A DNA stretch of 64,000 nt, taken from the NCBI GenBank assembly GCA_023101485.1, contig LVZB01000001.1:248001-312000 (forward strand), given 5' to 3'. The stretch is from Pasteurellaceae bacterium Macca (lineage in GTDB: Bacteria; Pseudomonadota; Gammaproteobacteria; Enterobacterales; Pasteurellaceae). A program made the position numbers and the translations under genes. The notes beneath the pieces were generated by a model that saw only the letters and a program-made list of their open reading frames with translations, had not been told where the DNA came from and searched no databases. Of this stretch, positions 22,907 to 32,220 are shown piece after piece (position 1 is the stretch's first letter; every line of letters begins with the position of its first letter).

Positions 22907-23599
22907 ATGTCAAGACTAAGTAAAGAGCAGATTCTTTCCCAGATTCAACACGGGCTAATCGCCTCCTGTCAGCCCGTTGATAACGGTCCGATGGATAGCC
23001 CTGAAATCGTTGCCGCAATGGCAAAAGCCTCAGTAATTGGCGGTGCAAAAGGGTTACGCATTGAAGGAATTGAGAACTTAAAAGCGGTGCGTAAAGTGGT
23101 CGATGTACCGATCGTCGGTATCGTAAAACGTGATCTCAACGATAGCCCTGTGCGAATTACACCATTTTTACAAGATATTGACGATCTTTACCACGCCGGT
23201 GCCGATATTATCGCCTTTGACGGCACAGATCGCCCTCGCCCTGTTGCCATTGCCGAATGTGTTAAACGCATTCAAGAATTAGGTGCAATGTCAATGGCGG
23301 ACTGCTCAAATCTCGCCGAAGGGCTTTATTGCCAAGAATTAGGCGTGGATTTAATTGGTAGCACCATGTCGGGCTACACCGGAGGCGAAATTCCCGCAGA
23401 ACCTGATGTGCAATTAGTGCGTGATCTGGTGGCAAAAGGTTGCAAAGTAATGGCAGAAGGCCGTTACAACACCCCTGAATTATCTGCCCTTGCCATTGAA
23501 AATGGTGCTTTTGCCGTGACGGTGGGGTCTGCCCTAACGCGTTTAGAACATATCGTGAGTTGGTTTGCGACCGCTATTGAGCAACGTGGGCAAAAATAG
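22907..23599 (+). CDS. nanE: N-acetylmannosamine-6-phosphate 2-epimerase
   Basis: Converts ManNAc-6-phosphate to GlcNAc-6-phosphate in sialic acid breakdown. The ATG at 22907 (MSRLSKEQIL) has GGAG upstream; an earlier in-frame start would add 24 non-conserved residues. The 230-residue TIM-barrel protein has GIVKRDLNDSPVRITP and the phosphate-binding EGRYNTPE segment. nanK follows after eight bases. nanA and the siaPT transporter are not adjacent. Confidence 0.95.
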   Translation: MSRLSKEQILSQIQHGLIASCQPVDNGPMDSPEIVAAMAKASVIGGAKGLRIEGIENLKAVRKVVDVPIVGIVKRDLNDSPVRITPFLQDIDDLYHAGADIIAFDGTDRPRPVAIAECVKRIQELGAMSMADCSNLAEGLYCQELGVDLIGSTMSGYTGGEIPAEPDVQLVRDLVAKGCKVMAEGRYNTPELSALAIENGAFAVTVGSALTRLEHIVSWFATAIEQRGQK

Positions 23600-23607
23600 G
23601 GGGAGCT

Positions 23608-24483
23608 ATGAGCTGTTTAGCCATTGATGTGGGCGGTACGAAAATTGCCGCCGCCTTAGTTGATTTAACCGCAGATAATGCGACTTTGCGTGATCGCAAG
23701 CAAATTCACACCCCACAAAACCCAAGTGCCGATGCCCTTGCGGAAGCCCTTTCGGAAATCCTAAACCATTTTGCAGGGCAATTTGAATGTGTTTCTGTCG
23801 CTTCTACGGGGATTATTCAAAACGGCGTGCTTACCGCATTAAACCCGAAAAATTTAGGCAATCTCGCCTTTTTTCCCTTAGAAGAGAGCATTCGCCAACA
23901 CACTCATAAGCCGATTACACTCCTCAATGACGCCCAAGCCGCCGCCTGTGCGGAATATTTACGGCACAGTGATGTTGATAATTTTGCCTTCATCACTGTT
24001 TCGACAGGTGTCGGCGGCGGTATTATTCTTAACCGCAAACTCTTTACGGGGAAAAATGGTGTGGCAGGGCATATCGGTCATAGCCTTGCAGACCCCAACG
24101 GCGAAGTGTGTGGCTGTGGGCGAATTGGTTGCGTGGAAGCCGTTGCCTCAGGGCGAGCGATTGCTCGTGTTGCTCATCAATGGCAATCCCCTTGCGAACC
24201 GCCCGAAGTCTTTGAGCGTTTTCGCCAAGGCGATGCCCAAGCAGCAGAATTGGTGGATAAATCTGCCCGAGCCATTGCCAATTTAGTTGCCGATCTCGCT
24301 ATCAGTTTGGATATTCAACGCATCGCCTTAGGTGGAAGCGTGGGGCTTGCGAGTGGCTATCTGCCACGGGTGGAATATTTCCTCCAACAAATGCCTGCCA
24401 TCTACCGCCCACAAATTGTCCCAGCCTATTATGCACAAGATGCTGGGCTGATTGGGGCGGCGTGGTGTGCAGAGAATGAGTAA
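23608..24483 (+). CDS. nanK: N-acetylmannosamine kinase (ROK family)
   Basis: Phosphorylates ManNAc for NanE. The 291-residue protein has the ATP-binding AIDVGGTKIAAAL at the N-terminus and the ROK zinc signature around CGCGRIGCVEAVASG with a preceding conserved GHIGH. The ribosome-binding sequence GGGGGAG is strong. It ends the two-gene nan unit; an inverted pair of uptake words makes the terminator at 24597-24624. Confidence 0.93.
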   Translation: MSCLAIDVGGTKIAAALVDLTADNATLRDRKQIHTPQNPSADALAEALSEILNHFAGQFECVSVASTGIIQNGVLTALNPKNLGNLAFFPLEESIRQHTHKPITLLNDAQAAACAEYLRHSDVDNFAFITVSTGVGGGIILNRKLFTGKNGVAGHIGHSLADPNGEVCGCGRIGCVEAVASGRAIARVAHQWQSPCEPPEVFERFRQGDAQAAELVDKSARAIANLVADLAISLDIQRIALGGSVGLASGYLPRVEYFLQQMPAIYRPQIVPAYYAQDAGLIGAAWCAENE

Positions 24484-24596
24484 AGAGAGCCTTTCATTTA
24501 AGGATTTTTCCTCACCAATTCCTTTCTCTGTTTTCGCCATTAGGTAATGGCGGATGTGTTAGAGATTATCAACAAAACAAAATCACGATAAAAAAC

Positions 24597-24632
24597 GACC
24601 GCTTGTTCCCTTCGACAAGCGGTCTTTTTTTT
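24597..24632. terminator. Terminator formed by two inverted uptake words
   Basis: GACCGCTTGT (24597-24606) and ACAAGCGGTC (24615-24624) are perfect inverse copies around an 8-base loop, followed by TTTTTTTT. It terminates nanK and, with the A-run on the other side, probably yccS. Confidence 0.9.
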
Positions 24633-24649
24633 CAACCATTTTGCTCAGG

Positions 24650-26869
24650 CTAAGCGTGAGCTGTTTTTACTTGAGGGGATAGTTCAAGGCGGAATTCTTG
24701 TAACGGCGACAACAGTTGGGCAATTAAATGCAGTTGTTGCAACAAGATAAGATCCTGTGGCGGGGCTTTGCCTTGATACTGCTGTTCGACGCCTTGGAGT
24801 TGCTGATCTAAACGACTAATTTTCTCCCTCAAATCTTCCCTTGCCTTTTCGCTCTCCTCGCCTTCCCCTTTACCTGCCAAGGCTTGTAAAAGCTGAACGA
24901 GGTGCTTACTTTGCTGGAAGAATTGCGCCGCTAAATCAACATTTTTATTCAACCGTTGGGAATGAATACGATGTGCGCCAAGGGTAGAAATATAGCTCAA
25001 TAGCGTATAGCTTAGCCCCAATAATTGCGGCGCTGAATGTAAAATTTGCTGATACTTTTTCGGTTCATCCACAATATTCGATACCACCGTACTGAAGTTT
25101 GCCACGGCATTTTGGGCTTCACGGCGCGCAATGCGGTAAGAGAGTTGATCCCGATAGCCAAATTGGAGCTGTGCAATAATGTGTTGCAGGTAATTGGCAA
25201 AGCTATTTAGCATCGTATTCACACTGCCGTTTAAGTTGAGGTATTTCCAATCCGGCCAAAGATAAGACACTGCCAACCACGCAATGCCTGCACCGATAAA
25301 AGTATCGAAAATACGGGGCAACATCGCCCCACTCATGTCGTACCCCACCACATCAAAACTCACTAACACTTGCAGGGTGATGAAGAACGTCGAAAAGCCA
25401 TAATTATTCGTGCGGAAGAAGAAAAACAGACTGCTTGATGCCACAATTAAGCCCAGTTGCGCTTCTAACGTGGGGGATAAATAACGCAGAGAAAGCCCGA
25501 CAATCACCCCCAACACCGTGCCTGCCACACGCTGAATCAAACGTTTTTTGGTGGCAGAATAGTTCGGCTGACACACTAATAAAGCGGTTAATAAAATCCA
25601 ATGCCCTTGTTCAATATGGGAAAATTCCGCAATCAAACTGCATACAAACACCACGATGGAGAGCCGAACGCCGTGGCGAAACAGGGGCGAACCGAAATGG
25701 CATTGGTTGCGGATCGCCCGTAGCATATTGCCAAATCCGGATACATTTTCCGCCAACAAGCGGGCTGTTTTTGGAGATTTTTTGCTCAGCAGTTCCCCCT
25801 CCCGCGCTTGGGCAAATTGAGCAAGGAGGTTCTCTACATTTTGCAAATTCTCGGCAATCGACTGCACCCGATGTAACTCCCCAATACCGCTCTCACCCAA
25901 ATGTGATTGATGATACTGCAAGGATTGAAATAAGCCAGTTAACACTTTTTCGCCCCGTGGGCTATGTTGATACTCTTCATTATGGCGTAAGCATTGGGCA
26001 ATTTGCTGGCAAGCCATACCTTGTAATTCGAGTAGCCGTTGCAAACGGAAAATAATATCCACATGGTGAAGCTGTTGGAAAAGCGATTGATATTGAGAAT
26101 GGCTAGAGCTGACCTTTTCCCAAATCTCTTGACCAGCAAAATAGTAACGGAGCATTTTTTGCGTCCGCAAATGACGGTGCTGACCTCGCAAGCGGTAAAA
26201 GAGAGAAACGCGGGCTTTATCCACACTTTGCATCACTGCCATATTCGCCTTTGCCAACGCAACTTGCTTAGCAGGTAAGCATTCGGTGTCATCGGGGTCA
26301 AAGAAATCGGCTTTGACAAATAGATAATGGCTTAACGCTTCAAAATAGCTTGCCATATTCTCTTGCACGGCTCGATTCGGAAAACAGAGATAAACCACCA
26401 CAGCCACAATGCCATAAATCAAAGCACCAAAAAGAATCAGTAAGGTACTGCTATACCACGCATTATCAGGGTTGTAGCTTAATGTGGTATACACCGCCAC
26501 CAGTAGCGTACTAAATGCAATGGTGCTATATCGCTGTCCAATCGTCCCGAGCATAATCACCACAAAGGTAATCGCCGTAATCAGCGGAATAAACAACCAA
26601 CCGTGGCTTAATGCTAATTGTGAGCTGAGTGCTGAAATGGCAAAGGCGATGAGCGTGAAAAACAGGTTTTTCAAACGCCCTGTTAAACGGTTATCTAAAT
26701 CGGCTAATCCGCCGGCGATAATGCCAAGAATAAAGGGCATTGCATGGGCAGAAATGTCTAACGCCCAAATCGTTACCGCCCCTAAATTCATCGCAAAAAA
26801 GATAGGTAATGCACCGATAATGTGGATATTCAGCCATTTCTGGCTCAATTTTTTCAGAAAAGCGTTCAT
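24650..26869 (-). CDS. yccS: YccS-type FUSC-family inner-membrane protein
   Basis: A 739-residue membrane protein with two clusters of membrane helices (about 15-160 and 395-530), each followed by a long cytoplasmic helical region: the duplicated layout of the YccS/YhfK branch of the FUSC superfamily. Relatives are suspected aromatic-acid or efflux-type transporters but function is not settled. The C-terminal part (about 640-739) is rich in Gln and Glu and probably coiled. Single gene; the gap to srmB (26870-27006) holds one uptake word and a small hairpin. Confidence 0.85.
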   Translation of the reverse strand: MNAFLKKLSQKWLNIHIIGALPIFFAMNLGAVTIWALDISAHAMPFILGIIAGGLADLDNRLTGRLKNLFFTLIAFAISALSSQLALSHGWLFIPLITAITFVVIMLGTIGQRYSTIAFSTLLVAVYTTLSYNPDNAWYSSTLLILFGALIYGIVAVVVYLCFPNRAVQENMASYFEALSHYLFVKADFFDPDDTECLPAKQVALAKANMAVMQSVDKARVSLFYRLRGQHRHLRTQKMLRYYFAGQEIWEKVSSSHSQYQSLFQQLHHVDIIFRLQRLLELQGMACQQIAQCLRHNEEYQHSPRGEKVLTGLFQSLQYHQSHLGESGIGELHRVQSIAENLQNVENLLAQFAQAREGELLSKKSPKTARLLAENVSGFGNMLRAIRNQCHFGSPLFRHGVRLSIVVFVCSLIAEFSHIEQGHWILLTALLVCQPNYSATKKRLIQRVAGTVLGVIVGLSLRYLSPTLEAQLGLIVASSSLFFFFRTNNYGFSTFFITLQVLVSFDVVGYDMSGAMLPRIFDTFIGAGIAWLAVSYLWPDWKYLNLNGSVNTMLNSFANYLQHIIAQLQFGYRDQLSYRIARREAQNAVANFSTVVSNIVDEPKKYQQILHSAPQLLGLSYTLLSYISTLGAHRIHSQRLNKNVDLAAQFFQQSKHLVQLLQALAGKGEGEESEKAREDLREKISRLDQQLQGVEQQYQGKAPPQDLILLQQLHLIAQLLSPLQEFRLELSPQVKTAHA

Positions 26870-27006
26870 AACAAGCGGTCAGATTTTTTAGGTTTTTTGT
26901 CATTTGCCCATTCAGGGCTTTTTGAAGAGAAGGCGTTGCCGTTAATTTGCTCCCCTTTATTAAGAGGAGCTTTGGCTAAACAGATTGTAAGAGATACTCT
27001 AAGGCG

Positions 27007-28335
27007 TCACACCACCGTTGCCCCTTCACCACTTGGCTTACGGCGCTTACCAATATTTTTGGTCTCTTTATGGCGAACTTTGGCTTTTTTCTTCGTGGCT
27101 TCTTTCTTCGCCTCTTTCTTTTTCTTAATACGCGCTTTCTCTTTTTTCGAGGTTGTGACGGCTTCCCCGTCCTTCGGTGCTTTCGTGCGAGGGAGTAAGC
27201 CTTCAATCACACGGGCTTTGATGACCTCTTCGGTATAACGCTTAATTTTCCCGAGGAGCTTATAATCGTGGGCTTCCACTAACGAAACCGCCGAACCCTT
27301 TTTCCCAGCCCGAGCCGTGCGCCCAATACGGTGGAGATAGGTATCCGCACTGTATGGCAAATCGTAGTTAATCACAAAATCCACGTCATCAATGTCGATC
27401 CCACGGGCTGCCACATCCGTTGCCACTAACACACTCACCACGCCCGCTTTTAAGCGTTCAATGGCTTGATTGCGTTGCGTTTGTGCCATTTCTCCCTCTA
27501 AATGGGTCGAACGTATTCCTCTTTTACGCAAGGTTTCACTCAACTCTCGAACATCTTCACGCCGACGCACAAATACAATGCCCCGTTGAATCTCAAATTC
27601 GCTGATTAAACGTGCCAATAGCTTGGTTTTATGTTCCACATTATCGGCGTGATAGAACCACTGTTGGATTTTCTTACGTTCCCGACGGCTTGGCTCGGCA
27701 TCAATTTCCAAAGGATCGTTGAGAATACGTTGTGCAAAATCGACAAGTAACTCCCCCTCCAACGTGGCAGAGAAGAGCCAAGTCGCTTGACGCCAACGGG
27801 TTTCGGCGGCGATCTTCTCCGCATCTTGCCCAAAGCCCATTTGGAGCATTCGGTCGGCTTCATCAAAAATCAGAATTTCCACCGAACGGCAATCAAAATT
27901 CTCTTCATTGATGTATTGCAACAAACGTCCCGGCGTGGCGACAACTAAATCTTGGTTACTATTAAACACCTCGCCGTGGTTTTGATACGCCACACCGCCG
28001 GTAATGGTGGTAATGTTTAAATGGGTAAATTGCGCCAGCTCTTGGGCTTGTTCTGCCACTTGCATCGCCAGCTCCCGTGTTGGGGTCAGCACTAAAATGC
28101 GTGGTGGGCCGGGTTTTCGCCGTGGATTATCCAAAAGATGTTGCAAGGCGGGGAGCAAAAACGCTGCCGTTTTGCCAGTTCCCGTTGGGGCAGATCCAAG
28201 CACATCACGCCCTTCCATCGCAGAAGGAATAGTTTCTAACTGAATGGCAGTGGGGCGTTTATAGCCTTTTTTTGCTAATGCATTCAGCAATTCGGTGCTT
28301 AAATCAAGCGCTTCAAAAGTGGTAATTGGGTTCAT
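27007..28335 (-). CDS. srmB: ATP-dependent RNA helicase SrmB
   Basis: DEAD-box helicase acting early in 50S subunit assembly. The start at 28335 (MNPITTFEAL) uses ATG; an upstream TTG would add four residues. The 442-residue protein has the Q motif, Walker A APTGTGKT, PTRELAMQV, DEAD, SAT and HRIGRTARAG motifs. The C-terminal tail is an extreme Lys/Arg-rich stretch ending NIGKRRKPSGEG, matching E. coli SrmB. Monocistronic. Confidence 0.95.
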   Translation of the reverse strand: MNPITTFEALDLSTELLNALAKKGYKRPTAIQLETIPSAMEGRDVLGSAPTGTGKTAAFLLPALQHLLDNPRRKPGPPRILVLTPTRELAMQVAEQAQELAQFTHLNITTITGGVAYQNHGEVFNSNQDLVVATPGRLLQYINEENFDCRSVEILIFDEADRMLQMGFGQDAEKIAAETRWRQATWLFSATLEGELLVDFAQRILNDPLEIDAEPSRRERKKIQQWFYHADNVEHKTKLLARLISEFEIQRGIVFVRRREDVRELSETLRKRGIRSTHLEGEMAQTQRNQAIERLKAGVVSVLVATDVAARGIDIDDVDFVINYDLPYSADTYLHRIGRTARAGKKGSAVSLVEAHDYKLLGKIKRYTEEVIKARVIEGLLPRTKAPKDGEAVTTSKKEKARIKKKKEAKKEATKKKAKVRHKETKNIGKRRKPSGEGATVV

Positions 28336-28368
28336 TAAATTTCTCAATATAGATTTAAAATCAATAAG

Positions 28369-28806
28369 TTATAAGTAAAGTGCCATCACGACAGCATTTT
28401 CCCTGCCCCCGTCTGTGGTGGGGTAATAATTTTTCCGTTGGGTCACTTCGTTAAAACCAAGGGAAAGGTAGAGCCGTTGGGCGGTGTGATTAGATTCTCG
28501 TACTTCAAGCCAGAGGGTTTGTACGCCTTGTGTTTTTAGCTGTTCGATTAACGCCTTTAACAATCGTTTTCCGTAGCCTTTGCCCTGAAAAGCCGGGGCA
28601 ACGGCGATATTAAAAAGGGTGGCTTCATCTAATACCGATTGGCAAATCGCAAAAGCGACAATCTGCCCCGGCTGGCTGAGTTTCAGGTTAAGATAACGTT
28701 CACCTTGGTTGTTTAAGAGCGTGCCTTTTGACCATGGCACAAGATGAGCTTGCTGTTCAATCTCAAATAAGCGGTCAAAATCATTCGCTAAAACGGGTTC
28801 AATCAC
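28369..28806 (-). CDS. rimI: Ribosomal protein bS18 N-alpha-acetyltransferase RimI
   Basis: GNAT-fold acetyltransferase modifying the N-terminus of bS18 (its substrate gene rpsR is at 63579 in this window). The 145-residue protein has the acetyl-CoA loop QGKGYGKRLL and the C-terminal RLYLSLGFNEV and NYYPT motifs. The start is GTG at 28806, overlapping the holD stop in a GTGA arrangement, which supports coupling. Confidence 0.95.
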   Translation of the reverse strand: MIEPVLANDFDRLFEIEQQAHLVPWSKGTLLNNQGERYLNLKLSQPGQIVAFAICQSVLDEATLFNIAVAPAFQGKGYGKRLLKALIEQLKTQGVQTLWLEVRESNHTAQRLYLSLGFNEVTQRKNYYPTTDGGRENAVVMALYL

Positions 28807-29222
28807 GCATTGTCCTCAAAATGTTGGCAAAAGGGTTGCATTTGCTGCCAAAGTTGGCGTTTTTGGGCAGATTTCTGTAATTCTGCCCAATTTTCATTAT
28901 ACCAAGCGGTCTGATTTTTCCACTTTTTGGTAAATTGTTGGCGATTTTCACTGCCCTGAATAAGCCAAAAAATTGGGCTATGGGTAAAAGCAAGGCGGAG
29001 GCTTTGTTCCAACGTAAACCATTGAAATTCATCGGAACGTAAGGCAAGGGTGCAAATAATGTCTTGAAATAGACCGCTTGTTTGGCGATTTTCCTCACTC
29101 ACGATCACAAGCTTTACCCTTTCAGCAAGGCGAATTTGCCCATCGCCTTTCAATACTTGGGGTTTGCTTAACACCCATTGGGGGATATTCATCTCGTGGA
29201 GTAGTAAATCGTAGCGATTCAT
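28803..29222 (-). CDS. holD: DNA polymerase III psi subunit
   Basis: Clamp-loader accessory subunit linking the gamma complex to chi and single-strand-binding protein. The start at 29222 (MNRYDLLLHEM) is favoured because AGGAAAACC precedes it; another ATG four codons upstream has no such site. The 139-residue protein has the HolD core (MNIPQW, LKG, VKLVIVSEE) and an acidic C-terminus. The holD-rimI pair overlapping by four bases is a conserved gamma-proteobacterial arrangement. Confidence 0.9.
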   Translation of the reverse strand: MNRYDLLLHEMNIPQWVLSKPQVLKGDGQIRLAERVKLVIVSEENRQTSGLFQDIICTLALRSDEFQWFTLEQSLRLAFTHSPIFWLIQGSENRQQFTKKWKNQTAWYNENWAELQKSAQKRQLWQQMQPFCQHFEDNA

Positions 29223-29303
29223 GGTTTTCCTCATAAAAAGTTGGGGAATGGTAGCAAAAATCGGTAGAATGCAGAAATTATTTTAGATGAAAAGAGGAAA
29301 TTT

Positions 29304-30293
29304 ATGCTCTCCCTTGAAAGTGACGTGCTTAAACGGCACTTACCACGCTTTAAAGACCGCTCCATTTTGCTATTTGGGCATCTGCGTGATGATTTCGCCA
29401 AAACGCTTCAACCCTTAGCCAAAAATGTTGCCCTTGCAAGTTATTACTATGATTTTGCAAGAAAAAATGGCGATGTTGATTCTACCTTAACCCACCAAAC
29501 GCCCGCGGAATTAGCGGTGTTTTATTGGGTGAAGAATAAACAAGAGTGCCAATTTCAACTCTTACAATGGCTCTCTCATCAAGCCGTTGGGCAAGAGGTG
29601 CTGATTATCGGTGAGAATCGCAGTGGTGTTCGCTCGGTAGAAAAACTCCTCCAACCCTATGGGGAAATAGGGAAAATCGACTCCGCACGCCGTTGCGGGC
29701 TTTACCACTTCTGCTTACAACAAGTGCCCAGTTTCAATGCCCAAACCTATTGGAAATCTTACCCCTTCCAAGATCTCACCGTTTTTTCCCTCCCGGGGGT
29801 ATTTAGTGCGACAGAATTGGATAACGGCACCCAACTGCTCCTCTCTACCTTCCATAAAGCAGATGGTTTAAAAGGCAAGGTCTTAGATCTTGGCTGTGGC
29901 GCCGGCGTGATTGGGGCAAGCCTTAAACAACGATTCCCCAAAATTAAACTGACGATGTCAGATATTCACACGATGGCGTTAGCCTCCAGTGAGCGTACTC
30001 TGGCTGAAAATCAGCTTGAAGGGCAAGTGCTGGCAAGTGATGTTTTCTCTGATGTGGCTGAACGCTTTGATTTAATCATCTCCAATCCGCCTTTTCACGA
30101 TGGGATCGACACCGCCTACACCGCCGTCGAAACGTTAATTCAGCAAGCCAAAATGCACTTAAACCGCGGTGGTGAGTTGCGTATTGTTGCCAATGCCTTT
30201 CTCCCTTACCCAGATTTATTGGATAAGGCGTTCGGCACGCATGACGTGTTGGCGAAATCGACTAAATTTAAAGTCTATCGCGTTCGGGCATAA
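29304..30293 (+). CDS. rsmC: 16S rRNA m2G1207 methyltransferase RsmC
   Basis: SAM-dependent methyltransferase of the small ribosomal subunit. The 329-residue protein has the tandem-domain form: a degenerate N-terminal half and a catalytic C-terminal half with DLGCGAGVIGASL (about 196-208) and the base-flipping SNPPFHDG (about 261-268). The start ATG follows AAGAGGAAA. Divergent from holD. Confidence 0.95.
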   Translation: MLSLESDVLKRHLPRFKDRSILLFGHLRDDFAKTLQPLAKNVALASYYYDFARKNGDVDSTLTHQTPAELAVFYWVKNKQECQFQLLQWLSHQAVGQEVLIIGENRSGVRSVEKLLQPYGEIGKIDSARRCGLYHFCLQQVPSFNAQTYWKSYPFQDLTVFSLPGVFSATELDNGTQLLLSTFHKADGLKGKVLDLGCGAGVIGASLKQRFPKIKLTMSDIHTMALASSERTLAENQLEGQVLASDVFSDVAERFDLIISNPPFHDGIDTAYTAVETLIQQAKMHLNRGGELRIVANAFLPYPDLLDKAFGTHDVLAKSTKFKVYRVRA

Positions 30294-30405
30294 CAAGCGG
30301 TCAAATTTTTTACCTTTTTTGCAAAATGTGCTTTCACCTTGTTAATTGGGTGCATTTTGCCTACAATACCGCCTTTTTGTTGCAGGAAGAGGGAAGAGAA
30401 ATCCT

Positions 30406-30993
30406 ATGTCACAAATCAAACTGATTGTCGGGCTTGCCAACCCCGGGGCGAAGTATGAAGAAACTCGCCACAATGCCGGTGAATGGCTGATTCAAGAAAT
30501 CGCACGCCAATATCGCGTTAGCCTCAAAGAGGAAGCAAAATATTTCGGCAAGGTGGCAAAAATCAGCACGCCCAATGGCGAAGTGCGGTTACTTGTTCCC
30601 ACCACCTTTATGAATTTAAGTGGTAAAGCCGTCGGGGCTTTGGCGAATTTTTATCGCATCAAACCCGAAGAGATTTTAGTGGCACACGATGAACTTGACC
30701 TCCCTTGTGGCGTTGCCAAAATCAAACAAGGTGGCGGACATGGCGGTCATAACGGCTTAAAAGATATTATCGCCGCCCTCGGTAATAGTAATAACTTCTA
30801 CCGTGTTCGTATCGGCATTGCCCACCCGGGGCATAAAGATTTAGTGGCAAGTTATGTGCTTGGCAAACCCTCGCCAACGGATAAACCCCTCATCGAGGCT
30901 GCCATTGATGAAGCCGGTCGCTGTATGGATATTTTATTTAAAGAAGGCATAACCAAAGCCACTAATCGCTTAAATGCGTTCAAGGCATCTTAA
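30406..30993 (+). CDS. pth: Peptidyl-tRNA hydrolase
   Basis: Recycles peptidyl-tRNA dropped from ribosomes. The ATG at 30406 ([14 protein letters not shown]) fits the family start. The 195-residue protein has catalytic His22 in TRHNAGEWL, Asn in [11 protein letters not shown] and Asp in VAHDELDLP. It is followed about 100 bases later by ychF, the conserved neighbour of pth. Confidence 0.97.
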   Translation: MSQIKLIVGLANPGAKYEETRHNAGEWLIQEIARQYRVSLKEEAKYFGKVAKISTPNGEVRLLVPTTFMNLSGKAVGALANFYRIKPEEILVAHDELDLPCGVAKIKQGGGHGGHNGLKDIIAALGNSNNFYRVRIGIAHPGHKDLVASYVLGKPSPTDKPLIEAAIDEAGRCMDILFKEGITKATNRLNAFKAS

Positions 30994-31094
30994 ACACCGA
31001 AGCTAAGCTTTGGTGCAAATTTCTTTCAAAATCTGACCGCTTGCGGTCTTCGTGGGTATTCCCACGGCATACTTAACTTATAGGAAACAAACAA

Positions 31095-32186
31095 ATGGGA
31101 TTTAAATGTGGCATTGTTGGCTTACCCAATGTAGGTAAATCAACCCTTTTTAACGCACTCACCAAAGCAGGTATCGAAGCGGCAAACTATCCGTTTTGTA
31201 CCATTGAACCCAACACAGGCGTAGTACCGATGCCTGATCCACGCCTTGATGCCTTAGCAGAGATTGTGACGCCTGAGCGTGTTTTACCCACCACCATGGA
31301 ATTTGTTGATATTGCCGGCTTAGTGGCGGGTGCCAGTAAAGGTGAAGGCTTAGGCAATAAATTCTTAGCCAATATTCGTGAAACAGACGCCATTGGGCAT
31401 GTTGTTCGCTGTTTTGAAAATGATGATATTGTGCATGTTGCGGGCAAAATTGATCCGCTTGATGATATTGAAACTATCAATACTGAACTGGCTTTGGCAG
31501 ATTTAGACAGCTGTGAACGTGCGATTCAACGTTTACAAAAACGAGCCAAAGGGGGCGATAAAGAGGCGAAATTTGAACTTTCCATTATGGAAAAAATTCT
31601 CCCTGTGTTAGAAAACGCGGGAATGATTCGCTCGGTGGCGTTAGACAAAGACGAACTGCACGCCATTAAAGGCTACAATTTCTTAACCTTAAAGCCGACA
31701 ATGTATATCGCCAACGTCAATGAAGACGGCTTTGAAAATAACCCTTACTTAGATAAAGTCCGGGAATTTGCAGAAAAAGAAGGCTCTGTGGTGGTGCCAG
31801 TGTGTGCGGCAATTGAAGCTGAAATTGCCGAACTTGATGATGACGAAAAAACCGAATTCTTACAAGATCTCGGTATTGAAGAACCGGGCTTAAACCGTGT
31901 GATTCGTGCAGGCTATGCATTATTAAATCTACAAACTTACTTTACCGCTGGTGTCAAAGAAGTGCGTGCGTGGACAGTTTCTGTGGGTGCAACCGCACCA
32001 AAAGCGGCAGCGGTAATTCACACTGATTTTGAGAAAGGCTTTATCCGTGCCGAAGTGATTGCCTATGATGATTTTATCCAGTTCAAAGGCGAAAATGGAG
32101 CAAAAGAAGCGGGTAAATGGCGTTTAGAAGGAAAAGAATATATCGTGCAGGATGGCGATGTCATGCACTTCCGCTTTAACGTATAA
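31095..32186 (+). CDS. ychF: Ribosome-binding ATPase YchF
   Basis: Obg-family P-loop protein that hydrolyses ATP rather than GTP. The 363-residue protein has [14 protein letters not shown] at 8-21, DIAGLV near 72, the N-x-x-E motif NVNE in place of NKxD (the basis of the altered specificity), and a C-terminal TGS domain. A strong terminator (32192-32220) ends the unit and overlaps the stop of the convergent macA-like gene. Confidence 0.97.
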   Translation: MGFKCGIVGLPNVGKSTLFNALTKAGIEAANYPFCTIEPNTGVVPMPDPRLDALAEIVTPERVLPTTMEFVDIAGLVAGASKGEGLGNKFLANIRETDAIGHVVRCFENDDIVHVAGKIDPLDDIETINTELALADLDSCERAIQRLQKRAKGGDKEAKFELSIMEKILPVLENAGMIRSVALDKDELHAIKGYNFLTLKPTMYIANVNEDGFENNPYLDKVREFAEKEGSVVVPVCAAIEAEIAELDDDEKTEFLQDLGIEEPGLNRVIRAGYALLNLQTYFTAGVKEVRAWTVSVGATAPKAAAVIHTDFEKGFIRAEVIAYDDFIQFKGENGAKEAGKWRLEGKEYIVQDGDVMHFRFNV

Positions 32187-32191
32187 ACCAA

Positions 32192-32220
32192 TAGCCCTAG
32201 CAAATGCTAGGGCTTTTTTT
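32192..32220 (+). terminator. ychF terminator
   Basis: AGCCCTAGCA and TGCTAGGGCT form a perfect stem followed by seven T. The end overlaps the stop codon of the convergent gene at 32219. Confidence 0.9.

Noticed and set aside
25435..26055. 206-codon frame opposite yccS
   Set aside because: Antisense shadow; no start signal and no family features.
27007..27206. Lys/Arg-rich small protein overlapping the srmB 3' end
   Set aside because: Out-of-frame reading of the basic SrmB tail.
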